Source: Allobosea sp. WAO
Lineage (GTDB): Bacteria; Pseudomonadota; Alphaproteobacteria; Rhizobiales; Beijerinckiaceae
NCBI RefSeq assembly: GCF_001509835.1
Contig: NZ_JXTJ01000015.1
Span: 112,989 to 176,988, forward strand
DNA length: 64,000 bases
Direction: 5' to 3'
The notes beneath the pieces are model-generated. The model was not told the DNA's origin. It saw only the letters and a list, made by a program, of their open reading frames with translations, and made no database searches. Below, piece after piece: positions 1 to 9,153 of this stretch (the first letter of the stretch is position 1; every line of letters starts with the position of its first letter). Both the position numbers and the translations under genes were made by a program.

Positions 1-1
1 C

Positions 2-325
2 TTGCTCGGCGACCGCTCGATGCCGGGCGCAGTCACGCTGTTCGCCATCGTCGGCGGCACCGGCTTCACCTACGCGATCCTGATGGCGCATGCCCGCGTC
101 TTCTTTCCCGACCATCTGGTCGGCCGCGGCATGACCTTCGTCAACTTCCTGTTCATCGCCGGGGCGGCGGCGGTCCAGTTCGGCTCGGGCTGGTTCATCG
201 CGGCCCAGCGCGCCGCCGGCCGCGATCCGGCGACTGCCTTCGCCAATCTGCACTGGGTCTTCGCGGCGCTGCTGCTCGCTTCGACCGCGGTCTACCTGTT
301 CACGCCGGAGCGCAGGACGAAGTAG
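2..325 (+). CDS. MFS transporter, C-terminal part (truncated by window edge)
   Basis: An open frame enters from the left edge and stops at 323-325, so only the last ~107 residues are visible. They form about three hydrophobic segments with small-residue-rich helices and a basic tail after the last helix (PERRTK), as at the cytoplasmic end of a major facilitator superfamily permease. No start codon is assigned because the gene clearly begins upstream. The substrate cannot be told from this part. It converges with the bolA-like gene on the other strand. Confidence 0.6.
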   Translation: MLGDRSMPGAVTLFAIVGGTGFTYAILMAHARVFFPDHLVGRGMTFVNFLFIAGAAAVQFGSGWFIAAQRAAGRDPATAFANLHWVFAALLLASTAVYLFTPERRTK

Positions 326-334
326 GCGCTCAGC

Positions 335-607
335 TCAGCCTTCTGCGGGCGCGCGCGCCACGATCGCCAGAGCGTGCACACCGCCGGCCAGTTCCTCGGC
401 CAAGGCGGCATTGACCAGGCGGTGGCGCTCGAGCCGGCTCTTGCCGGCGAAGGCCTGCGACACGATATCCACCCTGAAATGGGTTTCGCCGCCCTCGCGC
501 CAGCCGGCATGACCGTGATGCTGGTGCGATTCGTCGATGACGGCGAGGCGGGCGGGCGCCAGCGCCTGTTCCAGCTTGGTCGTAATCCGTTCAGCCATTG
601 TGGTCAT
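335..607 (-). CDS. BolA family protein
   Basis: A 90-residue protein with the BolA fold signature: an N-terminal helix (AERITTKLEQAL), a His-rich loop (ESHQHHGHAG), then the FRVDIVSQAFAGKSRLERHRLVNAAL segment typical of BolA/IbaG. BolA proteins pair with monothiol glutaredoxins to bind [2Fe-2S] clusters and act in iron homeostasis or as transcriptional modulators in the cytoplasm. The start at 607 was chosen because an AAGGG sequence sits 7 nt upstream; in-frame ATGs at 631, 613 and 598 are alternatives. It is divergent from the J-domain gene at 690. Confidence 0.85.
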   Translation of the reverse strand: MTTMAERITTKLEQALAPARLAVIDESHQHHGHAGWREGGETHFRVDIVSQAFAGKSRLERHRLVNAALAEELAGGVHALAIVARAPAEG

Positions 608-689
608 GATCATGCCCTTGTCGCGCGGCACGACTCACTGCCGCGGCACACTTGTCGCTTTCACGTTCCGGTCCCATAACCCGTCCAGC

Positions 690-1307
690 ATGAACTTCAA
701 CTCGCGCCTTTTCGATCGTATCAGGATCGGCCCCTCCGAAGCGGAGGAGGTCGTCGAGGAACCTGCGCGCCGCTGCGACCATGCCGGCTGCACCAAGGCC
801 GGCGAGTTTCGGGCGCCGATGGGGCGCGGCAAGGAAGGCAAGTTCTTCCAGTTCTGCCTCGACCATGTGAAGGCCTACAACGCGACCTACAACTACTTCG
901 CCGGGATGAATGACGAGGCGCTCGCCGCCTATGCGAAGCAGGAAGAGATCGGCCACCGGCCGACCTGGAAGCTCGGCGTCAATTCGAAGGCTGCGCGGAT
1001 GTCGCAGCGCGGCCGGGTTTCCGGCGGCGCAGCCGGGCCGGAGGTCCAGGACGGGTTCAATATCTTCGGCGCCCGCGCAGGCCAGCAGCAGGCGAAGGCG
1101 GAGCCGCGCGTCGGCATCGTCGCGCGCAAGGCGCTGGAGACGCTCGGCCTCGACGACACCGCCGACCGCGCGGCGATCAAGGCGCGCTACAAGGAACTGG
1201 TGAAGCGCTTCCATCCCGACGCCAATGGCGGCGACCGCTCGCGCGAGGGCACGCTCCAGGAAATCCTCAAGGCCTATCAGACGCTGAAGAGCACCGGCGC
1301 AGTCTAA
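690..1307 (+). CDS. J-domain (DnaJ-like) protein
   Basis: A 205-residue protein. The C-terminal ~65 residues form a J domain with helix II (IKARYKELVKRF), the HPD tripeptide (FHPDANGG) and helix III (LQEILKAYQTL), so it should stimulate the ATPase of an Hsp70 partner. The N-terminal half carries conserved Cys and His residues (CDHAGC near residue 30, and FQFCLDHV) and is the form common in Hyphomicrobiales. ATG at 690 was chosen because the family N-terminus (MNFNSRLFDRIRIG) begins there; the frame is open further upstream to 537 only by chance. It is divergent from bolA, an arrangement often seen in this order. Confidence 0.88.
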   Translation: MNFNSRLFDRIRIGPSEAEEVVEEPARRCDHAGCTKAGEFRAPMGRGKEGKFFQFCLDHVKAYNATYNYFAGMNDEALAAYAKQEEIGHRPTWKLGVNSKAARMSQRGRVSGGAAGPEVQDGFNIFGARAGQQQAKAEPRVGIVARKALETLGLDDTADRAAIKARYKELVKRFHPDANGGDRSREGTLQEILKAYQTLKSTGAV

Positions 1308-1370
1308 AGGGCCGCGCAGATTTTCCGCCGCGGCTGGGAATAAGCAGGCACGCGCCGTCGTTTGCGCGGC

Positions 1371-2840
1371 ATGAGCATTGTCCCGACCCAGATCCTGACC
1401 AGGGCCCGCATCGGCGGGCCGCGGTCTTTCGCCCTTCCCGCCCTGGAAATGCGGCTGCCGTTTCGCGCCGCGATCCTCCCGCTCGGGCTCGCCGCCCTGT
1501 TCGGCGCGGCGATCTGGCTCTGGCTGCCATTCCCGGCCGAGGCCCGGATCGCGCTGATCGTGTTCGGCCTCGCGACGATCGCCTGGTGCCTGACCTCGCT
1601 CGACGACACGCTGATCGCGCTTGCGGCGGCGGCAATTCTGGTCGCAACACGCACCGTCCCGGCGCAGCAGCTCCATGGCGCGCTCGGCAGCGAGCTGATC
1701 TGGCTCCTGATCGGCGCCTTCATCATCGCGGCGGCGCTGCGCGCCTGCGGGCTCGCCGAGCGGCTGGCTCTCTCGGCCCTGCCCCGCGTCCGCACCGTGA
1801 GAGCCCTGTTCCTCGCGGTCACCGCCGTGATTATCGCAACCGCCTTCGTGGTGCCGTCGACCTCTGGCCGGGCGGCACTATTGCTGCCGGTCTATCTGGC
1901 CCTCGCCGCCGCCATCGACGATACTAGGATCAATCGGGCGCTCGCTCTGCTGTTCCCGACGGTGATCCTGCTTTCGGCGGGCGGCTCGCTGATCGGCGCT
2001 GGCGCGCATCTGATCGCGGTCGAGATGATCGTACGCAGCGGTGGCGGCGCCTATGGCTATCTCGGCTGGATGGCGATGGCGCTGCCGCTGGCGGTGATCG
2101 CCAGCCTCGCCGCCATGGCGCTCGTCCTGTGGTTGTTCCTCGCGCCGGCCGAGCGGAGGCGGGCACTGTCTCTGCCCGCGCCCGAGACCGGCCCGCTGAC
2201 GCGTCAACAGCTCTATGTGGGCGCCGTGATCGGCCTCGTCGTGCTCGGCTGGAGCACGCAGGGCCTGCATGGCGTCGATGCCGCGGTCGTGACGCTGCTC
2301 GGTGCCGTCGCGGTGACCTTGAAGCCGCTCGCGCCGGTCTCGATGAAGCAGGCGGCCAGGACGGTCGAATGGCAGCTCATCCTGTTCCTCGCTGCGACCA
2401 CGCTAATGGGCAGCGCGCTGATCGCGACCGGCGCGGCGAAATCGCTGATGGAGCTTCTGCTCGCAGCGTTGCCTCCCGGCGCGCTGGGCTCGGTGCCGGC
2501 GGTGGCGGCTTTGGTCGCCGCGGTAGCACTGCTCTCGCATCTGCTGATCACCTCGCGTAGCGCGCGGGCGACCATCCTGATTCCGCTGCTCGCCCTGCCG
2601 CTGGTCGCGCATGGCTATGATGCCGGGGCGCTGATCGTGCTGATCGTGATGGGCACCGGCTTCTGCCAGACGCTGGCGGTCAGCGCCAAGCCGGTCGCGC
2701 TCTATGCCGATCTCGAAAAACCGACCTATGCGGCGCGCGACCTGATGCTTCTTTCGCTGGCGTTGCTGCCGGTGATGTTCGCGCTGTTGATGGGTTTCTC
2801 GCTCTGGATCTGGCCGTTGTTCGGCCTGGCTTTGCGCTGA
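1371..2840 (+). CDS. SLC13/DASS-type anion permease
   Basis: A very hydrophobic protein of 489 residues with about 11-12 predicted membrane spans. Two SN[T/S]-like hairpin regions, around FVVPSTSGRAALLLP and LLITSRSARATILIP, resemble the paired motifs of the divalent anion:sodium symporter (SLC13/CitT) family. Likely substrates are di- or tricarboxylates or sulfate; the exact substrate is not visible. ATG at 1371 is preferred over the TTG at 1362; an ATG at 1449 just before the first helix is another option. It lies 104 bp before the glycerate kinase gene on the same strand. Confidence 0.75.
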   Translation: MSIVPTQILTRARIGGPRSFALPALEMRLPFRAAILPLGLAALFGAAIWLWLPFPAEARIALIVFGLATIAWCLTSLDDTLIALAAAAILVATRTVPAQQLHGALGSELIWLLIGAFIIAAALRACGLAERLALSALPRVRTVRALFLAVTAVIIATAFVVPSTSGRAALLLPVYLALAAAIDDTRINRALALLFPTVILLSAGGSLIGAGAHLIAVEMIVRSGGGAYGYLGWMAMALPLAVIASLAAMALVLWLFLAPAERRRALSLPAPETGPLTRQQLYVGAVIGLVVLGWSTQGLHGVDAAVVTLLGAVAVTLKPLAPVSMKQAARTVEWQLILFLAATTLMGSALIATGAAKSLMELLLAALPPGALGSVPAVAALVAAVALLSHLLITSRSARATILIPLLALPLVAHGYDAGALIVLIVMGTGFCQTLAVSAKPVALYADLEKPTYAARDLMLLSLALLPVMFALLMGFSLWIWPLFGLALR

Positions 2841-2944
2841 GCCGCCCGGCCCGAAAAATAATGAGCCGGCATCGGAATAAGCCCGGAGCGGCATCGTTTA
2901 CGGAGCAGAGGCGCAAGGCCTCGTGGCACTGTGAGGATCATCCG

Positions 2945-4120
2945 ATGACGCTCAACATCCTGATCGCCCCTTCGGGTTTCAAGGAGAGCCTGGACGCCAG
3001 CGACGTCGCCGCCGCCATCGCCTCGGGCGTCCATGCCGCCATGCCGGACGCCAGAACCCTGCTGGCGCCGCTGGTCGATGGTGGCGAAGGCTTCACCCGG
3101 GCGCTGGTCGCCGCCACCGGCGGTCAGCTTCACGAGCGGACCGTGACCGGGCCGGTCGGCCAGCCGGTCGCCGCCTGCTTCGGCTTCCTCGGCCGTCCCG
3201 GTCCGAAGACCGCGGTGATCGAGATGGCCGCTGCCGCCGGTCTCGCTTTGGTCCCGCGCGACCAGCGCAACCCGATGCTGACGACGAGCTATGGCGTCGG
3301 CGAACTGATCCTGGCGGCGCTCGATGCCGGCGCGGAACGCATCCTGATCGGCTGCGGCGACAGCGGCATCAACGATGGCGGGGCCGGCATGGCCGAGGCC
3401 CTCGGCATCCGCCTGCTCGATGCGAACGGGCAGCAGATCGCCCGCGGTGGGGGTGCGCTCGCCGATCTCACTCGCATCGACCTTTCGGGGCGCGACCCAC
3501 GCCTCGATAGCGTCAGGCTCGACGCGGCGGTGAACTGGCACAACATCCTGCTCGGCCCGAAAGGCGTGGCGCGTGTCTTCGCGCCGCAGAAGGGTGCGAC
3601 GCCCGAACAGGTCGTCATTCTGGAAGCGGCGCTCGAAACCTATGCCGCCTGCCTGCGCGAGGCGACCGGCCATGACCTTGCGAGCGCGCCCGGCGGCGGC
3701 GCATCGGGCGGGCTGGGCGCCGGCCTGCAGGGGCTGCTGGGCGCAAGGCTGCACCCACGTTACAGTATCGTGATGCAATATCTGGCTTTCGACGACCTGC
3801 TGGGCCAGGCCGACCTCGTCATCACCGCCGAGGGCTGCCTCGACGAGCAGACGCCGTTCGGCAAGATCCCGGCCGAGGTGGCGCGGCGCGCGAAGGCGCT
3901 GGGCATTCCGGTGGTGGCGCTCGCCGGCACGATCGGTCGGGGCAAGGTGCGGATCAATTTCGAGCATGGCATCGACGCCTTCGCCAGTATCCTGAAGCGG
4001 CCCTGCACGCTTGAGGAGGCGATCGCCGAATCGGAGAAGCTGCTGCGCCGGGCCGCCGAGGATGCGGTGCGCATGATCGGCGTCGGGATTCGCCTGCGCG
4101 GCGAGAGGTCGGCGGCATGA
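2945..4120 (+). CDS. Glycerate 2-kinase (GlxK/GarK family)
   Basis: A 391-residue protein beginning ILIAPSGFKESLDASDVA, the conserved N-terminus of the GarK/GlxK glycerate kinase family. It also contains the GDGG-type loop (PLVDGGEGFT), GCGDSGINDGGAGM, and the late TAEGCLDEQTPFGKIP block. It phosphorylates D-glycerate to 2-phosphoglycerate with ATP in the cytoplasm, linking glyoxylate or tartronate-semialdehyde metabolism to glycolysis. ATG at 2945 starts the conserved domain; the frame is open to 2861 without family similarity. It overlaps the following protease gene by ATGA (4117-4120), which suggests co-translation. Confidence 0.9.
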   Translation: MTLNILIAPSGFKESLDASDVAAAIASGVHAAMPDARTLLAPLVDGGEGFTRALVAATGGQLHERTVTGPVGQPVAACFGFLGRPGPKTAVIEMAAAAGLALVPRDQRNPMLTTSYGVGELILAALDAGAERILIGCGDSGINDGGAGMAEALGIRLLDANGQQIARGGGALADLTRIDLSGRDPRLDSVRLDAAVNWHNILLGPKGVARVFAPQKGATPEQVVILEAALETYAACLREATGHDLASAPGGGASGGLGAGLQGLLGARLHPRYSIVMQYLAFDDLLGQADLVITAEGCLDEQTPFGKIPAEVARRAKALGIPVVALAGTIGRGKVRINFEHGIDAFASILKRPCTLEEAIAESEKLLRRAAEDAVRMIGVGIRLRGERSAA

Positions 4121-5499
4121 GGCTTCGCCGCCCTTCCACCGCCGGACTGGCTAGGCTGGCCCGTGCCGTGACGCTCGGTCTCGGGCTGGCACTGCTGCCC
4201 TTCGCCGGCCTGCCCGATGCCTCCGGCCGCTTCGCCGCCGCCTTCGCCGACGATGATGGCGGCGGCGACGACGGCGGTGGCGGAGGAACGGGCGGCGGCT
4301 CTGGCGGCGGAGGTTCAGGCGGCGGTGGAGGCGGCGGCAGCGCGGAGCGCAGCAGCAGCGGGCGCCATATCCGTTCCTTCAACCTGTTCGGCCTGTTCGA
4401 AATCGGGCAGAGCGCGCCACGACAGAGCCAGCGCTCGGCGCGCCCGCAGCGCCCCGCGGTCCAGGCCGTGCCGCGCGAGATCGTCGCGGCAGGGTTGACC
4501 GAGGCGGATATCGCCCGGCTGCGCGAGGAGGGGTTTCGCCTGGTCGCGCAGCGCAGTCTCGGCCTCGTCGGCAATCTGACGGTGCGCATGCGCGTGCCGC
4601 GGCGCCTCTCGACGGCACGGGCGGTGGAGCGGGTGCGTACGCTGTTTCCGGCGGCGCTGGTCGATCTCAACCATCTCTATCGCGGCGTCGCGGCGCCATG
4701 CCCGGATAATCGCTGCTTCTCCCTGCTGGCGCCGGAGGCGCGCATCGCCGGGTCCTGCGTGGCGCGCGGCACGATCGGCATGGTCGATACGGGCGTCGAC
4801 CTCGCCCATCCGGCCCTCGCCGGCAGGGCGATCGAGACCGAGAGCGTGCGCGAGCCGGGCTACAAGCCTGCAGGCGATGCGCACGGGACCGATGTCGCGA
4901 TCCTCCTGACCCGGGGGACGGGCGGCGAGGGCGCGCGCATCGTAGCGGTCGATGCCTTCCACCGGCGTGGCGGCAGCGCCAATGCCGACAGCTTCGACCT
5001 TTCCGCCGCGCTCGATTTGCTGGCCGGGCGGCAGGTGCCGGTCGTCAACCTCAGCCTCGCCGGGCCGGCCAATGCGCTGGTCGAGCGGATCGGCAGCCTG
5101 ATGCATGGTCGCGGCACGGTTCTGGTCGCGGCAGCGGGCAATGGCGGGCCGGGCGCCGAGCCGCTCTATCCCGCCGCCTATCCCTGGGCGGTGGCGGTGA
5201 CCGCGATCGACCGCGACGGCAAGGTCTATGCGCGCGCCAATCGCGGCGCACATCTCGCCTTCGCGGCGCCGGGCGTTCGCGTCCAGTTCCCCGACAAGGC
5301 AATGCGGCCCGGCCCGCCGCGCTCGGGCACCTCCTATGCAGCGCCCTTGGTGACGCTCGCCTTCGCGCATCGCCGGATGCAGGACGAGAAGGCGCAGCCG
5401 CAGGCGCTGCTCGCGGCACTTTCGGCCGAGGCCAGGGACCTCGGCGCTCCCGGACGGGACCCGGTCTTCGGCTGGGGCAGCCTGTCCTGCCCGCTGTAG
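4117..5499 (+). CDS. Secreted subtilase (S8) with glycine-rich linker
   Basis: A 460-residue protein. Residues ~15-40 look like a signal peptide or single membrane anchor. Residues ~45-75 are an Asp/Gly-rich low-complexity stretch (runs of G with S, T and D). A pro-domain-like region (~115-190) precedes the peptidase_S8 domain. The catalytic triad is visible: Asp224 (MVDTGVD), His256 (DAHGTD) and Ser406 (SGTSYAAP), with Asn342 (AAAGNGG) as oxyanion residue, so the enzyme should be active. It is probably exported and autoprocessed. It is translationally coupled to glycerate kinase by ATGA and followed 25 bp later by an ECF sigma and anti-sigma pair, so it may belong to an envelope-stress regulon. 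Confidence 0.88.
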   Translation: MRLRRPSTAGLARLARAVTLGLGLALLPFAGLPDASGRFAAAFADDDGGGDDGGGGGTGGGSGGGGSGGGGGGGSAERSSSGRHIRSFNLFGLFEIGQSAPRQSQRSARPQRPAVQAVPREIVAAGLTEADIARLREEGFRLVAQRSLGLVGNLTVRMRVPRRLSTARAVERVRTLFPAALVDLNHLYRGVAAPCPDNRCFSLLAPEARIAGSCVARGTIGMVDTGVDLAHPALAGRAIETESVREPGYKPAGDAHGTDVAILLTRGTGGEGARIVAVDAFHRRGGSANADSFDLSAALDLLAGRQVPVVNLSLAGPANALVERIGSLMHGRGTVLVAAAGNGGPGAEPLYPAAYPWAVAVTAIDRDGKVYARANRGAHLAFAAPGVRVQFPDKAMRPGPPRSGTSYAAPLVTLAFAHRRMQDEKAQPQALLAALSAEARDLGAPGRDPVFGWGSLSCPL

Positions 5500-5524
5500 A
5501 CGCCAGCGAAACCGAGAAAAGCCG

Positions 5525-6082
5525 ATGTCGGATATGCGACCAGGCCAGATAGCCAGCGGCCCCCCGCTGCCGGGAACGGCAGGCGGGCTCTCTCCCTTCG
5601 CGACGGAACTGGTCTCGTTGCTGCCGCGCCTGCGTCGCTATGCGATGACGCTGACGCGCTCGGCCAGCGAGGCGGACGATCTCGCGCAGGCGAGCTGCGA
5701 GAGGGCGCTGAAGGCGCAGGCGCAGTTTCAGGAGGGTACCAGGCTCGATGCCTGGCTGTTCAGCATCGCCCGCAATCTCTGGATCGATGCGCTGCGCAAG
5801 CGCCAGCGCGAGGGGCGTACCGAGGAAATCGATGCCCATCTCGATCTGCCGGGCGAGGATGGGCGGCAGGTGAACGAGGTCGCGTTGACCGTCGATTCCG
5901 TCCAGCAGGCGCTGGCGCAGATGCCGGAGGAGCATCGCCGGCTGCTGATGCTGATCTGCGTCGAGGGCTGCAGCTATCGCGCCGCCTCGGAGCAATTGGC
6001 GATCCCGATAGGCACGGTGATGAGCCGCCTGTCGCGGGCGCGGCAGGGTCTGGCGGCAAGACTGGGAATGGAAGCGAAATGA
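5525..6082 (+). CDS. ECF-type RNA polymerase sigma factor
   Basis: A 185-residue protein with sigma-70 region 2 (LLPRLRRYAMTLTRSASEADDLAQ, then DAWLFSIARNLWIDALRKR) and region 4 (ALAQMPEEHRRLLMLICVEG, GTVMSRLSRARQGL). It lacks regions 1 and 3, as ECF sigma factors do. It directs RNA polymerase to promoters of a dedicated regulon. Its stop overlaps the start of the next gene (ATGA, 6079-6082), a membrane anti-sigma factor, the classical partner arrangement. The upstream secreted protease is a likely target or accessory gene. Confidence 0.9.
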   Translation: MSDMRPGQIASGPPLPGTAGGLSPFATELVSLLPRLRRYAMTLTRSASEADDLAQASCERALKAQAQFQEGTRLDAWLFSIARNLWIDALRKRQREGRTEEIDAHLDLPGEDGRQVNEVALTVDSVQQALAQMPEEHRRLLMLICVEGCSYRAASEQLAIPIGTVMSRLSRARQGLAARLGMEAK

Positions 6083-6858
6083 CGAAGCCCGAAGTCTCTG
6101 ACGAGATGCTGACCGCCCTGGCCGATGGCGAGCTTTCCGCCGGCGAGGCCGAGCGGCTGCATGCGCTGGTCACGGCCGATCCCGAATTGGCCGAGCGCTT
6201 CGCCATCCTCGCCGAGACGCGCTTCCTGCTCGAAGCCGAGGGCGAGCCGAAGCCGGAAGCTGTGCCGGAGCGGCTCCTGGCCGCGATCGACGCTGCGGAT
6301 GCCCCTCCCGCGCAGGCGCAGCCGAGGCTGACGGTGATCGCCGGTGGCGCCGGGGAGAAGCCGATAGCCGCGCCGCGCACGAGTGCTCGCCGCGCCGGCT
6401 GGCGCTTGCCGCTGGCGGCGAGCTTCCTGCTCGTGGCGGGGGGCGTCGCCGGCTATCTCGCAGCAGGGCGAGGGGGGCAAGGTTCCCCCGGCATTGCGGT
6501 GGCCGGTCTCGACCGGGCCGCGCTAAGCGCGGCGCTCGACACGGTGGCGAGCGGCGGGGCGGTCGCGCTGCCGGCCGGGAATCTTCGCATCATCGCCTCG
6601 CACAAGCTCGCCGATGGCCGCCTCTGCCGCGAGTACACGATCTCCGGCGCCGGACAGGGCAAACCCGGCTGGAACGGGGTCGACTGCCGGGATGGGCAGG
6701 GCTGGCGGACGGAGTTCGTGGCGGCGACCCCGCCGGAGAGTGCGGGCTACAAGCCGGCGAGCGGCGGCGCACTGGCCGAGGCCTTCCTACTCGATCGCGG
6801 CGCGGAAGGCCCGCTCGATCCGGCGGCTGAGCAGGGGCTGTTGAGAGGGGCGAGGTAG
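6079..6858 (+). CDS. Transmembrane anti-sigma factor
   Basis: A 259-residue protein. The N-terminal ~60 residues (MLTALADGELSAGEAERLHALV) match the zinc-less anti-sigma domain common in alphaproteobacteria. A single membrane helix lies at about residues 116-132 (LPLAASFLLVAGGVAGYLA), followed by a periplasmic domain of ~125 residues. It should hold the ECF sigma factor at the membrane until a signal arrives. The ATGA overlap with the sigma gene supports stoichiometric synthesis. The periplasmic domain contains two Cys (GRLCREY and GVDCRDGQ), which could form a redox-sensitive disulfide (inference). Confidence 0.85.
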   Translation: MTKPEVSDEMLTALADGELSAGEAERLHALVTADPELAERFAILAETRFLLEAEGEPKPEAVPERLLAAIDAADAPPAQAQPRLTVIAGGAGEKPIAAPRTSARRAGWRLPLAASFLLVAGGVAGYLAAGRGGQGSPGIAVAGLDRAALSAALDTVASGGAVALPAGNLRIIASHKLADGRLCREYTISGAGQGKPGWNGVDCRDGQGWRTEFVAATPPESAGYKPASGGALAEAFLLDRGAEGPLDPAAEQGLLRGAR

Positions 6859-6905
6859 CCCGCACTAGTTTCGGTCGGAACCACAGGGTCGTCTCGGGCT
6901 TGACC

Positions 6906-6954
6906 CGGGACCCATGCCAGAGCGCTTGTTCGGGAAGCTCAGGCATGGATCCCG
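6906..6954. repeat. Intergenic imperfect palindrome
   Basis: The 152-bp gap between the anti-sigma gene and the ethylmalonyl-CoA mutase gene holds a 13-bp near-perfect inverted repeat: CGGGACCCATGCC at 6906-6918 and GGCATGGATCCCG at 6942-6954, one mismatch. A GC-rich segment (CGGCTCTG...CCGGCCGGGATGAC) follows. The two flanking genes converge, so this may serve as a bidirectional terminator or be a dispersed palindromic repeat of the type common in this order. Confidence 0.5.
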
Positions 6955-7010
6955 GCTCTGCGCTTCGCTCCGGCCGGGATGACTAGCGTTTACCTTGGGG
7001 CTCTCCCGCG

Positions 7011-8996
7011 TCAGCGCTCCTTCGCCGCGAGCCCGGCGACATCGGCGATGATGCCGTCGAGGGCGAAGTCCTTGGGCGTGTAGACCGCCGCGACCCCCAT
7101 ATTGCGCAGGGCGTTCTCGTCATCGGGCGGGATGATGCCGCCGACCACGACCGGAACCTCCATACCGGCGACGCGCAGGCGCGCGGTGACGTCGCGCACC
7201 AGCGGCAGATGCGAACCCGAAAGAATGGAAAGGCCGATGATATCTGCCTCGGTTTCCTTCGCCTGGGTCACGATCTCCTCGGGGGTCTGGCGAATGCCGC
7301 CATAACTGACCTGCATGCCGGCATCGCGGGCCCGGACCGCGATCTGCTCGGCGCCGTTCGAATGGCCGTCGAGGCCGGGCTTGCCGACCAGGAAGCGCGG
7401 CGTGCGGCCGAGTTTTTCGGTGGCGCGGGCGACGGCGGCCTTCACGGTGGCGAGGCCGGCATCGTCGCCGAGCTTGGTCGTGTCGACGCCGGTCGGGGCG
7501 CGGTACTCGCCAAAAATCTCGCGCAGGGTCTGGGCCCATTCACCGGTGGTGACGCGGGCCTTGGCGCAGGCGATCGAGGCCGGCATGACGTTGCGGGCTT
7601 CCTTGGCGGCGCTCGCCAGCTCGGAAAGCGCGACCTCCGCCGCCCTGGCGTCGCGGGCCGAGCGCCAGGCCTTCAGACGGCCGACCGCCTCGATCTCGAC
7701 CGAGTCCGGTACGGTGACGACATTGCCTTCGCCGGCCGAGAGCGGCGAGGGCTCGCTATTGGTGAACTTGTTGACGCCGACGACGATCTGCTCGCCGCGC
7801 TCGATCGCCTCGATCCGGCGCGCACCGTTCTCGACCAGCGCCTGCTTCATGTAGCCGGTCTCGATGGCGGCCAGCGCTCCGCCCATGGCGTCGATCTTGG
7901 CGAGTTCCTCGAGCGCTGCTGCTTTGAGCTCGGCGACCTTGCTATCGATCACGGTCGAGCCGTCGAAGATGTCACCGAATTCGAGCAGGTCGGTCTCATA
8001 GGCCAGGACCTGCTGCATGCGCAGCGACCATTGCTGGTCGAAGGGGCGCGGCAGGCCGAGCGCCTCGTTCCAGGCCGGGAGCTGGACGGCGCGGGCGCGG
8101 GCCTTCTTGGACAGCGTCACCGCCAGCATCTCGATCAGGATGCGGTAGACATTGTTCTCGGCCTGCGGCTCGGTCAGTCCCAGCGAATTGACCTGCACGC
8201 CATAGCGGAAGCGGCGATGCTGCTCCTCGGTGACGCCGTAGCGGCCGAGCGTGATCTCGTCCCAGAGCTCGACGAAGCTGCGCATCTTGCAGAGCTCGGT
8301 GACGAAGCGCATGCCGGCATTGACGAAGAAGGAGATGCGCCCGACGACGCTGCCGAACTCCTCCGCCGAGACTTCCGGCCGGGCCTTGATCGAGTCGAGC
8401 AGGGCGATCGCGGTCGCGAGCGCGAAGGAGAGCTCCTGCACCGGCGAGGCGCCGGCCTCCTGCAGATGGTAGGAGCAGACATTGGTCGGGTTCCATTTCG
8501 GCAGCTCGCGGGCCGTGAACACGACGATGTCGGTGGTCAGCGCCATGGAAGGGCGCGGCGGGAAGACGTAAGTCCCGCGGGAGAGGTATTCCTTGACGAG
8601 ATCGTTCTGGGTCGTGCCCTGCAGGGCCGGGCGCGGGGCGCCCTGCTCGTCGGCGACGGCGATATAGAGCGAGAGCAGCCAGGCTGCCGTCGCGTTGATC
8701 GTCATCGAAGTGTTCATCTGCGCCAGCGGGATCTGGTCGAACAGGGTGCGCATGTCGCCGAGATGCGTGACGGGCACGCCGACCTTGCCGACCTCGCCGC
8801 GCGAGAGGACATGGTCGGGGTCGTAGCCGGTCTGGGTCGGCAGGTCGAAGGCGACGGAAAGCCCGGTCTGGCCCTTGGCGAGATTGGTCCGGTAGAGCCT
8901 GTTGGATTCGGCGGCGTCGGAATGGCCGGCATAGGTCCGGAAGATCCAGGGCTTATCGCGCTGGGTCTGGTTCCGAAGCGGATCGATCGCGTTCAT
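7011..8996 (-). CDS. meaA: Ethylmalonyl-CoA mutase (MeaA)
   Basis: A 661-residue, B12-dependent acyl-CoA mutase. The N-terminal TIM-barrel region has the FRTYAGHSDAAESNRLYR opening and FDLPTQTGYDPDH substrate loop. The C-terminal cobalamin domain has the full lower-ligand signature DGHSNG, then LSILSGSH and VVGGIIPPDD. MeaA converts (2R)-ethylmalonyl-CoA to (2S)-methylsuccinyl-CoA in the ethylmalonyl-CoA pathway for acetyl-CoA assimilation. Length and N-terminus fit MeaA better than methylmalonyl-CoA mutase, the main alternative. ATG at 8996 has GGGAGCG just upstream. The 604-residue frame on the opposite strand is a shadow caused by high-GC codon bias. Confidence 0.9.
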   Translation of the reverse strand: MNAIDPLRNQTQRDKPWIFRTYAGHSDAAESNRLYRTNLAKGQTGLSVAFDLPTQTGYDPDHVLSRGEVGKVGVPVTHLGDMRTLFDQIPLAQMNTSMTINATAAWLLSLYIAVADEQGAPRPALQGTTQNDLVKEYLSRGTYVFPPRPSMALTTDIVVFTARELPKWNPTNVCSYHLQEAGASPVQELSFALATAIALLDSIKARPEVSAEEFGSVVGRISFFVNAGMRFVTELCKMRSFVELWDEITLGRYGVTEEQHRRFRYGVQVNSLGLTEPQAENNVYRILIEMLAVTLSKKARARAVQLPAWNEALGLPRPFDQQWSLRMQQVLAYETDLLEFGDIFDGSTVIDSKVAELKAAALEELAKIDAMGGALAAIETGYMKQALVENGARRIEAIERGEQIVVGVNKFTNSEPSPLSAGEGNVVTVPDSVEIEAVGRLKAWRSARDARAAEVALSELASAAKEARNVMPASIACAKARVTTGEWAQTLREIFGEYRAPTGVDTTKLGDDAGLATVKAAVARATEKLGRTPRFLVGKPGLDGHSNGAEQIAVRARDAGMQVSYGGIRQTPEEIVTQAKETEADIIGLSILSGSHLPLVRDVTARLRVAGMEVPVVVGGIIPPDDENALRNMGVAAVYTPKDFALDGIIADVAGLAAKER

Positions 8997-9153
8997 GGTC
9001 GCTCCCTGCCGTGCCGTCTTTGAGCTCGTGCAAACTGATTGTTGCACTGCAGCGAAGATAACGCCAGTGGGAGCGAAAGGTCGCCTCAGACCTTGGGATG
9101 AGGTGAGGCGAGGCTACCGTTCGATATGAGCTGGGTCATTGCCTCGACGTGAT

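Noticed and set aside
2726..3967. 413-residue frame antisense to glycerate kinase
   Set aside because: No motifs or start signal; the kinase on the other strand is well supported.
7209..9023. 604-residue frame antisense to meaA
   Set aside because: Strong-strand gene has full B12-mutase motifs; the antisense frame is Gly/Arg/Asp-rich with no domain, a codon-bias shadow.
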